Positions 37,121-46,926 of a DNA stretch of 64,000 nt are shown here, piece by piece. Origin of the DNA: DATMNR01 sp963702765 (GTDB lineage: Bacteria; Chloroflexota; Ktedonobacteria; Ktedonobacterales; Ktedonobacteraceae). The translations under genes were made by a program, and so were the position numbers. The notes under the pieces are model-generated. The model saw nothing but the letters and a program-made list of their open reading frames with translations, did no database searches and had not been told where the DNA came from. The stretch spans positions 62,001 through 126,000 of the forward strand of contig CAVPEB010000033.1 in the NCBI GenBank assembly GCA_963702765.1. The letters run 5' to 3'. Numbering within the stretch: the stretch's first letter is position 1; every line of letters starts with the position of its first letter.

Positions 37121-37954
37121 TCACCGTTGCATGGAATTGGACCCTATTTTGAACATCCGCCTGAAAAGGCCATCCCTGGCCGCGTCTCCAAGATGAAGAA
37201 CGACTCTCTGTGAAAAAGGAACAGCGACCAGATAGCGCGCTTTCGGTTTGGAAGCTTCAATGGCCCGCTGAACCATCCTGGAAACGATCTCCGGCGCAGG
37301 CTCTTGCTTTCGCATGGTCGTCATCACCCGCAGATAGTGTTGATAGAGGGCGTGATACGGCGAATCAGGATTGGAGATGATCTCTTGTGAGTTGGCTTGA
37401 GCTGTGGTCATAAAATTGCTGCGGATATTCCCCGGTTCGATGAGCACAACCTGAATGCCAAAGGGTGCCAGCTCCACGCGCAAGGCATCACTGAGTGCTT
37501 CCAGGGCAAACTTTGTCGCCGAGTACGTCCCATTCACCGGAAGCACGAGTTTCCCGGCGAGCGAACCAATGGTAATCACACGCCCGGCTTTCTGCTGCCG
37601 CATGTACGGGACGACCGTACGAATCATGCGCATCACCCCGTACACGTTGACGTCAAACATCTGCTGTACCTGTTCTACCGGGATGTCCTCGACTGCTCCG
37701 CGCACAGCATATCCAGCATTATTGACCAGGATGTCAATGCGCCCAAAGCGGCGGACAACTTCCTGTGTGGCGCTGGCAACAGAGGTTGGATCGGTGACAT
37801 CCAGCGGCAGTTGTAATGCAACATGCAGATCGGACAGCCGCTCTGGGTGGCGTGCGGTAGCAATTACTGTATAGTTTGCTCGCGCCAACCGCCGTGCCAG
37901 GTCATGGCCGATCCCTGTAGAACAACCGGTAATCAGGACAATCTTTGATGGCAT
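37121..37954 (-). CDS. Short-chain dehydrogenase/reductase
   Basis: A 277-residue classical SDR: the cofactor motif LITGCSTGIGHDLARRL, the NAG motif ILVNNAGYAVRG, catalytic Ser in TIGSLAGKL, and YSATKFALEAL containing the catalytic Tyr-Lys. The Arg in TARHPERL suggests NADP preference. The C-terminal 60 residues resemble the oxidoreductase subgroup that includes retinol- and steroid-dehydrogenase-like proteins. GAGAGG precedes the ATG. It is the first of two co-directional oxidoreductase genes. Confidence 0.93.
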   Translation of the reverse strand: MPSKIVLITGCSTGIGHDLARRLARANYTVIATARHPERLSDLHVALQLPLDVTDPTSVASATQEVVRRFGRIDILVNNAGYAVRGAVEDIPVEQVQQMFDVNVYGVMRMIRTVVPYMRQQKAGRVITIGSLAGKLVLPVNGTYSATKFALEALSDALRVELAPFGIQVVLIEPGNIRSNFMTTAQANSQEIISNPDSPYHALYQHYLRVMTTMRKQEPAPEIVSRMVQRAIEASKPKARYLVAVPFSQRVVLHLGDAARDGLFRRMFKIGSNSMQR

Positions 37955-38233
37955 ACAACACCTCTCAATTTCGCTCGAGCATGTGCTTGATGATTCGCTA
38001 TTCCTTATTTATTTAAGCTTGAGAAGATTTTTGCAATCCCAACGCCTGAACCCAACGATAGACATTAGATCTTTCATGCATCCACGATATTCCAGCGTGA
38101 GGAATCGGATGGCCGGTATGCTCCGGTAAATTCACTTAATAATAGCCAGGACGATTCAGGCTTTATGGGTTTTTCGTTCCGTTCATACTTACTTAAAGGC
38201 CAGAGTCCTGAGTGTAGTCAAAAGAGACTTTCG

Positions 38234-41200
38234 TTACTTCCCCGCTCTCCCAAGATAACGCTCGAACAACAAATCCAGCAACGTTTTCGCGAAATCAGGG
38301 TCATCGTTCACATGCTTGTAAAATTTGAAGTGACCGTCAATCATATCTTGCAGCAAATCGTTGACAACGTGATCGAAAGTGAGGCGGGCATTTTCGGGTG
38401 GGTTAACGCGCACGCTTGCCTCGAGAGCGGTATTGTATGCTAGCCGCTGCTCTATTTCAACTAAACACAGTTTATCTTCCTCTGTGAAATCAGTCCCGAA
38501 ATGCTCATTCAGGTCGCGCAGAATTTGGGATAACGGTTCCAATTCATCATGACCTAACGTATAGATCTCTTTTGGGCCAATTGGGTTAAGCTCTTTTTCT
38601 CCACGTGGGAGAGAAATCGACCCTTTGCTTGTTTGCTTGATGCGATATGACTCTATATCAATGTTTTGCTGAATCTCAAGCGGGAGCCGCTCCAGTGATG
38701 CCGGGAGTTTGCGCAACAGCAATCTACCAAACCCGTAGAGCTTTTCTAGATCTGTATCCACGAAGGTAATGATCTGTGAAAGAAAAGCATACAGGCGCAC
38801 ATAATCGGTAAGATGGCCCTTAAAATCAGCCTTTTCCTCATCTACAGCTTCACTATAACGCTCGACGACGGTAGCTAGTGCCGCGTAGAGCTTATCCTGC
38901 GTAGCCTTTGGATCAAAGTAAATTGTGGCAAAACGATTGATATCATCTTCGCTATAGAAGTGGAAGCTCGCGAGTTTTGTCTGAAGATCGTACAAAAGGT
39001 TCGGGTCTGTGACTTCGCTGAGCAGTGTTTTCTCATAGTAAGGAGCGAAGGCTTTCTCAATCTCCTCTGCCTCGTTAGCGAAATCGAGCACCATCGTTTC
39101 GTTCTTGTGTGGATAGATGCGGTTGAGGCGAGAGAGTGTCTGAACCGCATTGACCCCGCCCAGTTTCTTGTCTACATACATCGTATGCAGCAGCGGCTGG
39201 TCAAAACCTGTCTGGAACTTGTTTGCGACAATCAGTATGCGAAACGGTTCTTGTTTAAATATCTCGGCGGTCTTTGTGTCAGAAAAACCGTTCATGTTCG
39301 ACTCGGTATAGTCGATACCCTTTTCATGCACCGTTCCAGAGAAGGCAACCAGCGCTTTGTAAGCATAACCATGTTCTTTGAGATATCTGTCCACCGCGTG
39401 TTTATAGCGCACAGCATGTAAGCGAGAGCGAGTCACAATCATCGCCTTTGCCTTGCCATCGATCTGGTGAGCAAACTGCCCGGCAAAGTGCTCGACCATG
39501 ATCGCCACTTTTTTAGCGATCGTTTGTTCGTGTCTATCAACAAAAGATTTGAGCAACAATGTAGCTTTGGTACGGTCATAATGCGGATCAGTCTCAATCT
39601 TTTTGAGGAGACTCCAATAGGTTTTGTAAGTTGTGTAATTCTCCAGCACATCAAGGATGAAATGCTCATCAATCGCTTGTCGCATTGAATAGAGGCTGAA
39701 CGCTTCGTACCCTCCATCAGAACGGCGCGTGCCAAAGAGTTCGAGGGTTTTGGGTTTAGGCGTAGCAGTGAACGCGAAGTAGCTTACGTTGTGCAGTCGC
39801 CCGCGCTTTTTCATCACTTCAGCTATGCGGTCCTCAAGGTTTTCACCCTCCTCGCTCTCTTCTGTGTCGACATCATCCAGACTCCCTATAGTCAACACAG
39901 TCTTCAAGCTTTTGGTACTCTCGCCACTTTGGGAGGAGTGAGCTTCGTCAATGATGACGGCAAAGCGATTTCCTTTCAGTGACTCCATATCTTTGACAAT
40001 CACAGGAAACTTTTGCAGAGTCGTGACAATGATGGTCTTACCATGTTCAAGCGCATCTTTGAGTTGGCCAGAAGTCTTATCGATGTTCTCGACAACCCCC
40101 AGGGTTTGTTCGAACTGTTGCACCGTTTGTTGCAGTTGCCTATCTAACACACGGCGATCTGTGATCACGATGATAGAGTCAAAGACACGCCGATCCATGC
40201 TATCATGCAGTACAGATAGCTGATGCGCCAGCCAGGAGATTGAGTTACTCTTTCCACTACCAGCGCTATGTTGGATCAGATACCGTTGTCCCGCGCCTTT
40301 CTCGCGTGCATCAACTACTAAACGACGTACAGCATCAAGCTGGTGATTACGCGGGAAAATCAGGCTTTTCTTGCCCGTCTTTCTCCCTTTATCATCTTGC
40401 TCTTCGATCTCCTGGATAAAATGTTGTATCAGGTTGAGCACGCTATTCCTGGCCCAGATGTTCTCCCACAAGTAGGCAGTAGCAAAGCCTTTCCATGATG
40501 CTGGATTGCCAGCACCTCCCTTGTTTCCCTTGTTGAAAGGCAAAAATCGCGTGTTCTGTCCTTCAAGATGCGAGGTCATATACACAAGCTCTGGATCAAC
40601 CGCGAAATGAACCAGGCAGCGGCCAAAAGCGAAAAGTGGTTCGCGTGGATCGCGATCAGCGCGGTACTGCTTAATCGCATTTTCGACGTTCTGTCCTGTG
40701 AACGGGTTCTTGAGTTCAGCCGTGAAGATCGGTAAGCCATTCAGAAACAGCACGAGGTCCAGGCTATTATTGTTGTGTTCGCTATAATGCAGTTGGCGTA
40801 CTTCGCTAAAAAGGTTGGCGCCATAAAGGTTGAGTAAATCATAGTTCAAGCCGCTCGATGGGATAAAGTAGGCAAGCTGAAACCTGCAGCCATTGGCCTT
40901 GATGCCTTTACGCAACACATGCAGCGTGGCACGAGCGCGCAGTTCGCTGGACAGTCGTTGCAAGAACGGTGTCCTGGCATCGCCCTCGTGTTGCTTCTTG
41001 AACTTCTCCCATTCTTTCGGTTGTGTGGCATAGATAAAATTGAGCACATCTTCGGGAATCAGGCAGAGAGCCCTGTCGTATTCTTCCGATAAGTGCTTGC
41101 GATAACCTCCAGGTGCTACGTCATCTGGTGTCAGGTTGCTGGTGCCAGGACCGTAAAGCGGAGCAGGATGATGTATGCCTTGCAGTGTTGATTGCGCCAC

Positions 41201-41263
41201 AGGTGGGCAAGAAAGTAGCACCTGTTCAATTGTTTCCTCGAGGTTCTTTTCGGAGATGTCCAT
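38234..41263 (-). CDS. hsdR: Type I restriction enzyme, R (motor/nuclease) subunit
   Basis: Cuts unmethylated DNA after ATP-driven translocation. The nuclease domain has DLVLFLNGLPIFTAELKNP (PD-(D/E)xK residues near residues 170-190). The SF2 helicase has the Walker A HSAGSGKSNSISWLA, the DEAH box IIDEAHSSQSGE, FTATPKPKTLELFG, and LIVANKFQTGFDQPLLHTMYVDK with LSRLNRIYPHK. A helical C-terminal domain follows. At 1009 residues it is full length. The ATG at 41263 has AGGAG seven bases upstream and lies 11 bases after the stop of the preceding gene, so it is co-transcribed with it. Confidence 0.96.
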   Translation of the reverse strand: MDISEKNLEETIEQVLLSCPPVAQSTLQGIHHPAPLYGPGTSNLTPDDVAPGGYRKHLSEEYDRALCLIPEDVLNFIYATQPKEWEKFKKQHEGDARTPFLQRLSSELRARATLHVLRKGIKANGCRFQLAYFIPSSGLNYDLLNLYGANLFSEVRQLHYSEHNNNSLDLVLFLNGLPIFTAELKNPFTGQNVENAIKQYRADRDPREPLFAFGRCLVHFAVDPELVYMTSHLEGQNTRFLPFNKGNKGGAGNPASWKGFATAYLWENIWARNSVLNLIQHFIQEIEEQDDKGRKTGKKSLIFPRNHQLDAVRRLVVDAREKGAGQRYLIQHSAGSGKSNSISWLAHQLSVLHDSMDRRVFDSIIVITDRRVLDRQLQQTVQQFEQTLGVVENIDKTSGQLKDALEHGKTIIVTTLQKFPVIVKDMESLKGNRFAVIIDEAHSSQSGESTKSLKTVLTIGSLDDVDTEESEEGENLEDRIAEVMKKRGRLHNVSYFAFTATPKPKTLELFGTRRSDGGYEAFSLYSMRQAIDEHFILDVLENYTTYKTYWSLLKKIETDPHYDRTKATLLLKSFVDRHEQTIAKKVAIMVEHFAGQFAHQIDGKAKAMIVTRSRLHAVRYKHAVDRYLKEHGYAYKALVAFSGTVHEKGIDYTESNMNGFSDTKTAEIFKQEPFRILIVANKFQTGFDQPLLHTMYVDKKLGGVNAVQTLSRLNRIYPHKNETMVLDFANEAEEIEKAFAPYYEKTLLSEVTDPNLLYDLQTKLASFHFYSEDDINRFATIYFDPKATQDKLYAALATVVERYSEAVDEEKADFKGHLTDYVRLYAFLSQIITFVDTDLEKLYGFGRLLLRKLPASLERLPLEIQQNIDIESYRIKQTSKGSISLPRGEKELNPIGPKEIYTLGHDELEPLSQILRDLNEHFGTDFTEEDKLCLVEIEQRLAYNTALEASVRVNPPENARLTFDHVVNDLLQDMIDGHFKFYKHVNDDPDFAKTLLDLLFERYLGRAGK

Positions 41264-41274
41264 GAGGTAACTCC

Positions 41275-43113
41275 TCACTCTAATTCCTTGTCAAATCTTG
41301 ATGGACCCCAGATTTCCTCACAAATCAGTCGGTAAAGCTCCTGCCTGGCCTCCAGTTCAGCCTTTTTGAATGTTGGATAAGGTCTGAAAGGTAGCCCACT
41401 GCGGTATACATAAGCCAGGAAAGAAGGATTTTTCTCATAGCATTGTTCATTGAGAGATTGAGCAAGCAGATTTTGGCCGAAGTAGCGTTTTACCTTCGCT
41501 TCATAAGGCTCGTCATTAAAACTTTGGTTGAAACCGCGAGGGAGTAGCACGAGATCTCCGATACGGCTACGATATGTGGCAAATTCCTGTTCAGTAGAGA
41601 ACTCATCTATATGGCGTTCGTACTTATCAGCCCAAATATGCTCGATCTCAAAGGGCTTTTTGATCTCCCTGGAAACATATGTCACGAAGCTGGACTCAAC
41701 ACCGCTCTGCTCCTCGATATGCTGCGTTATGCGTGCAAGTATGTGTTGAACGTATCGCTTGCTCCACATGTTCAAACGGAACCACGGCATAGCATTGAAA
41801 CTCTCTCCCATCGTAGCGACCTTCTCTTTGAGTACTTCCGCTAGCGACGGCACATCTAACTCGCGAATATCTTTCATCAGGTTAAACATTGTGTACACTA
41901 TGGATGAGTAGTCCAGTGTGCGAAAATTGACGGCTCGACGTACAATAAAAATGTCCAGGTAGCCAGCAACCAGCCTCATTTTACGATCTACTGTTTCCAT
42001 GTCATCTTCAATGCGAAGCGGAGCAAGTAGTAATGGATATTGCAGCGTAAAGTTGTTGTGAGCATTGTAATAGACATACTCTAAACCTGGGGTCAATTTT
42101 TGTGCAGCCTGGCGAATACGAATATAATGGATTGCAAAACGATTAAAACGACTCATGACAAAATCGTAGAAGTCATCACTCCTTTTTAATCCAATGCGAT
42201 CCTTTTCCTCACGTACCCATTTATGAAATGTACCTATTTTCTCGAAATCTTTATTAACAGCGCCTTTTCTACCTTCGCGTATCGAGTCAGCATACTTGGC
42301 ACGTAGCCACGCCTTGAAGAAGTCTTCCTCTTCTTTCCCTTGCAACGCTATCAGTTCAAGGAGACGCTTTTTCCATAAATCATTTGCTTTATCCCTATCG
42401 ATGGGGTCGGTGATATTTGCAAGCAGATAACCTTTCAGCATGTCCGTAGGACTCAAGCTAAGTCCTCGATCATTCATGGTCTCGAATATTGTGTAGGCTT
42501 CATCATCAGAGTAGGCCGTAATTTCAACAAGGTCGACATTATCAATGAGCCAATCCATAAAGTATGGTAAAGTCCCATTTTTTAGCGTCCCTGGAAAATT
42601 CTCTTCAATGTCGTTATAGCGTGCTGCAATGCTACGCACAGATTCTGGTTGTTCAGAGTCGGCAGGATCAAAAGGTTGATTGTTGTAAAGTGTTTCAATA
42701 CACTCAATGCGCTCCGCAACATCCATGTTAAATGACTTGGTGCCATATTTTTCAGAGTAAATCAGCTTATCCACATCAACCCGTTCATTCTCAGGTCGTC
42801 CTCGTTGGAGGTTGTATAAAAATATCAGAAGAAGTGTCAGTGAAGTAAGCCGCTGCTGTCCATCAATTATATATTTTTGACCGTTTCGGCTACTGATGAC
42901 AACCGAACCGAGAAAATAGTGTGTATAACGTTCAACCTGAGAGCGCGAGTGCTCCTCCCTATAACTATCGAAGAACTTCGATTCTAAATCTTCTAATAAC
43001 TCTTTAATTTGCTTGGTTGTCCACTTATATTCACGCTGATAGTAGTCAATACTATATTTGATTCCATCCAAAAGCTCGCGTATTGATTTTGAGCGTGCAT
43101 CAATTTTGTTCAT
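41275..43113 (-). CDS. DUF262/DUF1524 (GmrSD-like) protein within the type I R-M operon
   Basis: A 612-residue protein with an N-terminal DUF262 ParB-like NTPase domain (IDYYQREYKWTTKQI, and YIIDGQQRLTSLTLLLIFL around residue 85) and a C-terminal DUF1524 HNH-like nuclease domain (FEIEHIWADKYERHIDEF, GDLVLLPRGFNQSFNDEP, EAKVKRYF). Fused GmrS/GmrD proteins with this arrangement are type IV modification-dependent restriction enzymes. Here it lies between hsdS and hsdR, starting 39 bases after hsdS, so it belongs to the operon. It may add restriction of modified phage DNA or act as a regulator of the R-M system. The frame is intact. Confidence 0.92.
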   Translation of the reverse strand: MNKIDARSKSIRELLDGIKYSIDYYQREYKWTTKQIKELLEDLESKFFDSYREEHSRSQVERYTHYFLGSVVISSRNGQKYIIDGQQRLTSLTLLLIFLYNLQRGRPENERVDVDKLIYSEKYGTKSFNMDVAERIECIETLYNNQPFDPADSEQPESVRSIAARYNDIEENFPGTLKNGTLPYFMDWLIDNVDLVEITAYSDDEAYTIFETMNDRGLSLSPTDMLKGYLLANITDPIDRDKANDLWKKRLLELIALQGKEEEDFFKAWLRAKYADSIREGRKGAVNKDFEKIGTFHKWVREEKDRIGLKRSDDFYDFVMSRFNRFAIHYIRIRQAAQKLTPGLEYVYYNAHNNFTLQYPLLLAPLRIEDDMETVDRKMRLVAGYLDIFIVRRAVNFRTLDYSSIVYTMFNLMKDIRELDVPSLAEVLKEKVATMGESFNAMPWFRLNMWSKRYVQHILARITQHIEEQSGVESSFVTYVSREIKKPFEIEHIWADKYERHIDEFSTEQEFATYRSRIGDLVLLPRGFNQSFNDEPYEAKVKRYFGQNLLAQSLNEQCYEKNPSFLAYVYRSGLPFRPYPTFKKAELEARQELYRLICEEIWGPSRFDKELE

Positions 43114-43152
43114 ACTGGTTACTCCCCCTGTAACGTCTTTAGAATTAATTTT

Positions 43153-44370
43153 TCAAAGAGTTGGCATTGGTAAAGGTATTCTTGAGAGAATACTGGTATT
43201 CAAATTATCCATAGTTGAGCCTACAGATTCCAACAGAAGCCAATCTCTAACGCCGTCAGTTGATAATACCTTGCTCAAGAATGATGGCACAGATGAAGTA
43301 ACTCGAGGACGCATTAGCAGACTACCTGTTCCACATAGCCAACCCGCCTCTTTTTCAGTTACCAATGCGCATTCTACCCATTTGTCCACGCCTGGCAAAT
43401 ACGATATCACCTTTTTGCAATCCATGGCGAGTTAATCGAGAAAAGGTTTCCTCATTGACGGCACAATCCCAGTCTGGAGAGATATGTCCATCCTTCAAGT
43501 GAGATGGGTTAATAACTGGAATACCATTAGGTGAATAATCACTTGAATGAAGTTGGCTACCAAAGGGCCCCGTTTGAAGCAACTCGGTGATATCACGCAC
43601 TCGTTTCACTTCCCAATGCTCCGGAATCTCCCCCAACCACTCCACACCCGAATCCTTCATCGGCACCGTAGGGTCAAGCCCTTTAGTAACAGCATGGCTA
43701 ATGAGAGTGGCACGCTTCTCCTTCAAAAGCTCGATCAGTTGCTCCTTCTTCGTTATAAGAGCATTGATTCTGGCTATTTCATGGTCAAGGAAAGCGGCGA
43801 TTGCGCGTTGTTCCGTAAAAGGAGGGAACATAAATCGATATTTTTTAAGCTTTTCACTTGTAAGATGACCGATAGTGCTTCGATTGACTCCAGCCTCGAA
43901 TACTCCGAGTTTGGCTACGGCATAAAGAACATAAAAGAGGAAACGCCCCAGTTCCTTATAGGTTAAGGGACGTACACGATGGACTGCATTTTGGATATAA
44001 CATTCAGCAAGTTCTCCTCGCCATATTGCTGTACGTCCGACTTCGCCGCCTTCACATACCAGGAGATCACCATTTGTAAGAGCATACTTGCGCCTTTCTG
44101 CCGGAGCAAAATCCATTTCAAAAATATCTGAAATATCAACGTGATCCCATTGAATGTTTACATTACGAAGATATGGTGCAAGTGCTAATCCCGTTATGTC
44201 TTCCTGATTGCGCATCTTTCCTAGTTGAATACTATAACGGGAGTATAATGGTGCTAGATCCCAATGCGCTGGAATCTCCCCAACCATTCGACCCCCGAAT
44301 CCTTATAAGCAGGATAAGGCTGCCACTTTCCCGTTAACGTAATAGTTGGAGTCAACTCTGTTTGAGTCAT
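43153..44370 (-). pseudogene. hsdS: Type I restriction specificity subunit, frame broken twice
   Basis: DNA-recognition subunit with two target-recognition domains. The ATG at 44370 overlaps the hsdM stop (ATGA), so the true start is MTQTELTPTITLTG, reaching DSGVEWLG. The frame then shifts at a CCCC run on plus (44278-44281; one base appears missing) into GEIPAHWDLAPLYSRYSIQL, the first TRD and the conserved repeats (TEQRAIAAFLDHEIARINALI). A second break at the TT pair 43372-43373 (one surplus base) leads into CALVTEKEAGWLCGTGSLLMRP, ending at 43153. The restored length is about 405 residues, which is normal. The second half lacks a clear C-terminal coiled-coil, so the protein may also be slightly truncated. 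Confidence 0.85.
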
Positions 44371-46400
44371 CCTGCTACCTCGTGCAACAGTTCCAGGATA
44401 TCGCGTTCCAATATCTTAATCTCGGCCTCAATTTCCGCTAAGGGTCTTGGCGGCTGGTATCTATAGAAATAGCAGTTGAAGTTGATCTCATAGCCTACTT
44501 TCCCTATCTCACCATCCTTGTGGTCACGCGTAGCGCCATTGATCCAGGCATCGGGCACATGAGGCTTAACTTCGCGCTTAAAGAAGGTCCATATGTCTTC
44601 CTTGAGTGGCACGTTTACAGTATCGCGCAGTTCTGGATCATGCTCGGGATTGCCGTCTTTGTCGCGGCAGATCTCGGCGATTTCGTCTCTCTCGGAGAGG
44701 GCTGCGAGAATAGCTTTGCGTATAGGGGGTGAGAGTTTGAGTCCTGCTGATTTAGCTGTGCTATCCAGCACCCAGTCAAATGTAGGGCGATCTTTGAAGA
44801 GCGTATCAGGTAAGCGGGAAAGCATGGCAAGCATAGCTTCCTGTTGTGTGCGTCCCTCTGCCTCTTCAGCCGCCTTCTCTTGTGGGTTTTTCTTTTTGCT
44901 GGTTGCAAGGTCTTGAAACGCTTTTTGCTGCTGGAGATGAGCAATACGTTCTGGACTGGCCTGAAAGTTGAGTCGCAGGGAACGTTCAACGGTGATCTTG
45001 CGATAGCCAAAATCAGTCGTGTCAAATATCTTGGAGTATTCGCCATCTGTGAAAGAGAGAAAAATGTCGCTGATACGTGCAATATGTTCTTTCGAGATTT
45101 CGCGTCGTTTGTCGCCCATGCTTTTGCGCATCTGTACCCAGAAGTCGGTGGCATTGATGAGCTGTACTTTCCCTCGCCGTTGGGCTTCTTTGCGATTGGT
45201 GAGCACCCATATATAGGTGGAAATGCCAGTGTTATAGAAGAGTTGCTCGGGTAGGGCGACGATGGCCTCAAGCCAATCGTTCTCCAATATCCAGCGGCAA
45301 ATCTCGCTTTCTCCACTGCCTGCATCACCTGTGAAGAGGGGTGAGCCGTTCATAACGATGGCTATGCGGCTACCGCCCTTGTCAGTATCTTGCATGCGAT
45401 CAAGCATGTGTTGAAGAAAGAGCAGTTGACCATCACTGATACGTGGTGTGCCAGCACCAAAGCGACCGCCATCACCACGGTCAGCTTCAGCTTCTACAGT
45501 CGCCTGATCCATTTTCCATTCTTTGCCATAAGGTGGATTGGTGAGTAAATAATCGAAGTGCTTGTCAGCATGCTGGTCCTTTGAAAGTGTGCTGCCGAAC
45601 TTGATGTTTTCTGCATCGCGCCCATCGGCGCTTTTCATATACAGGTCGGACTTGCAAATAGCGAATGTCTCGCCGTTCAACTCCTGGCCGAAGAGATGCA
45701 CTTCTGCCATCGGGTTGATTTCGAGTATGCGCTCCTTTGCGATAGTCAGCATGCCACCCGATCCACAACACGGGTCGTAGACGGTGCGTACGATGTGGTT
45801 CTGTTGTAAAGCATCCTGATCCTCTGCCAACGCCAGGTTGACCATCAGGCAAATCACCTCGCGTGGAGTAAAGTGTTCACCTGGATTTTCGTTCAGAGCT
45901 TCGTTAAATTTGCGGATAAGCTCTTCGAAAATATAGCCCATCTCAAGGTTCAAGACTACGTCTGGATGGAGATCAATGTTCTTAAATTTTTCCATCACAA
46001 GAAAAAGCAGACCAGCCTCTTCAAGTTTGGAGATAGTATTATTGAAGTCAAATTTCTCCAGCACTTCGCGCATGTTATCACTAAAGCCGTTGATGTAGGC
46101 TTTCAAGTTGGCTGCCAGGTGGGGAGCATCGCTCAGTAGCCGCTCGAAATCATACAACGAGGTATTGTAGAAGGAGAAACCAGAGGCTTTGCAAAGTTGG
46201 GGAGCAAGGTTGTCGATTTTACCTTTTAGCCTGGCATTGACTTCCAGTACATGTTCTTTAGTAGGTTGTAGTACACAGTCGATGCGGCGAAGTACTGTGA
46301 GCGGTAAAATGACATCCTGGTATTTGCTGCGCTTGAATGTATCTCGTATGAGGTCTGCTACACTCCAGATAAAGTTGACTTTTTCACTGAAATTGTTCAT
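44367..46400 (-). CDS. hsdM: Type I DNA methyltransferase (M subunit)
   Basis: N6-adenine methyltransferase of the R-M system, 677 residues. The HsdM N-terminal helical domain (NNFSEKVNFIWSVADLIRD, LTVLRRID) is followed by SAM motif I (YDPCCGSGGMLTIAKERI) and the catalytic NPPYGKEWKMD (motif IV). The C-terminal part is longer than in E. coli HsdM and contains a predicted coiled coil (LAEIEAEIKILERDILELLHE) that would contact HsdS. It overlaps hsdS by 4 bases. It is the first gene of the operon, about 130 bases downstream of the inferred promoter. The ribosome binding site is weak. Confidence 0.96.
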   Translation of the reverse strand: MNNFSEKVNFIWSVADLIRDTFKRSKYQDVILPLTVLRRIDCVLQPTKEHVLEVNARLKGKIDNLAPQLCKASGFSFYNTSLYDFERLLSDAPHLAANLKAYINGFSDNMREVLEKFDFNNTISKLEEAGLLFLVMEKFKNIDLHPDVVLNLEMGYIFEELIRKFNEALNENPGEHFTPREVICLMVNLALAEDQDALQQNHIVRTVYDPCCGSGGMLTIAKERILEINPMAEVHLFGQELNGETFAICKSDLYMKSADGRDAENIKFGSTLSKDQHADKHFDYLLTNPPYGKEWKMDQATVEAEADRGDGGRFGAGTPRISDGQLLFLQHMLDRMQDTDKGGSRIAIVMNGSPLFTGDAGSGESEICRWILENDWLEAIVALPEQLFYNTGISTYIWVLTNRKEAQRRGKVQLINATDFWVQMRKSMGDKRREISKEHIARISDIFLSFTDGEYSKIFDTTDFGYRKITVERSLRLNFQASPERIAHLQQQKAFQDLATSKKKNPQEKAAEEAEGRTQQEAMLAMLSRLPDTLFKDRPTFDWVLDSTAKSAGLKLSPPIRKAILAALSERDEIAEICRDKDGNPEHDPELRDTVNVPLKEDIWTFFKREVKPHVPDAWINGATRDHKDGEIGKVGYEINFNCYFYRYQPPRPLAEIEAEIKILERDILELLHEVAG

Positions 46401-46926
46401 AAGTTTTTCTTTTCTGACACTTCTATTGCTGCATTCAGCAGAGGCATTATTTTAGATCTCGCGGCGAACCATCCCACATAGTCCTCTTCTTTTTTATGCC
46501 CATTAAGGGGTATTTGATGTGAGGCAAAGGTACCAAATACTCAAGTATTTGTCAATGGAATTATCTCGACTTCGTGCCCTTTTCGCGCTCAGTATACGTC
46601 ATTGATATATACACATCGAAGCAGCAAAGACTGAGTTTTCCCCGCACTGATTGCACTTCGCTCTCCATCCAACATGTTCGTGTCCCCCAATAGTTCCAAT
46701 AACGCCCCTACAGTATCACAGCTTACCCATTGCCGTAGAACTTGCCATATAGATTTGTGACAACTTTGTGTGAGTGAGACGACAGTTTGTGATGGAACTG
46801 GTGAGATGTCTGTTTTATCCTTTAGGATGGGAGGTTGTGAGTGAGTGATGAAGTGCCTGCAAATCGTTGTGTAGGAACTGGGGGAGGAAATCCGCTCTCC
46901 CCACACTCCTCACGAAGGAGGAACAC
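46401..46926. other. Divergent intergenic region between hsdM and the WD40 gene
   Basis: About 525 bases. It carries the hsd promoter/operator at 46527-46555 and, at its right end, the GAAGGAGG site of the WD40 gene. No supported coding region lies between; a 105-codon frame on the minus strand has no protein-like features. Confidence 0.6.
46527..46555 (-). promoter_or_regulatory. hsd operon promoter with an internal palindromic operator
   Basis: Minus strand TTGACA (46550-46555), a 17-base spacer and TACCTT (46527-46532). The spacer is nearly filled by the perfect palindrome CAAATACT-CA-AGTATTTG (46534-46551, plus strand). A protein bound there would block polymerase, so the operon is probably repressed or autoregulated, as is common in R-M systems. 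Confidence 0.6.

Noticed and set aside
46589..46906. 105-codon minus-strand frame upstream of the WD40 gene
   Set aside because: It has no ribosome binding site and no protein-like composition, and it overlaps the WD40 leader.
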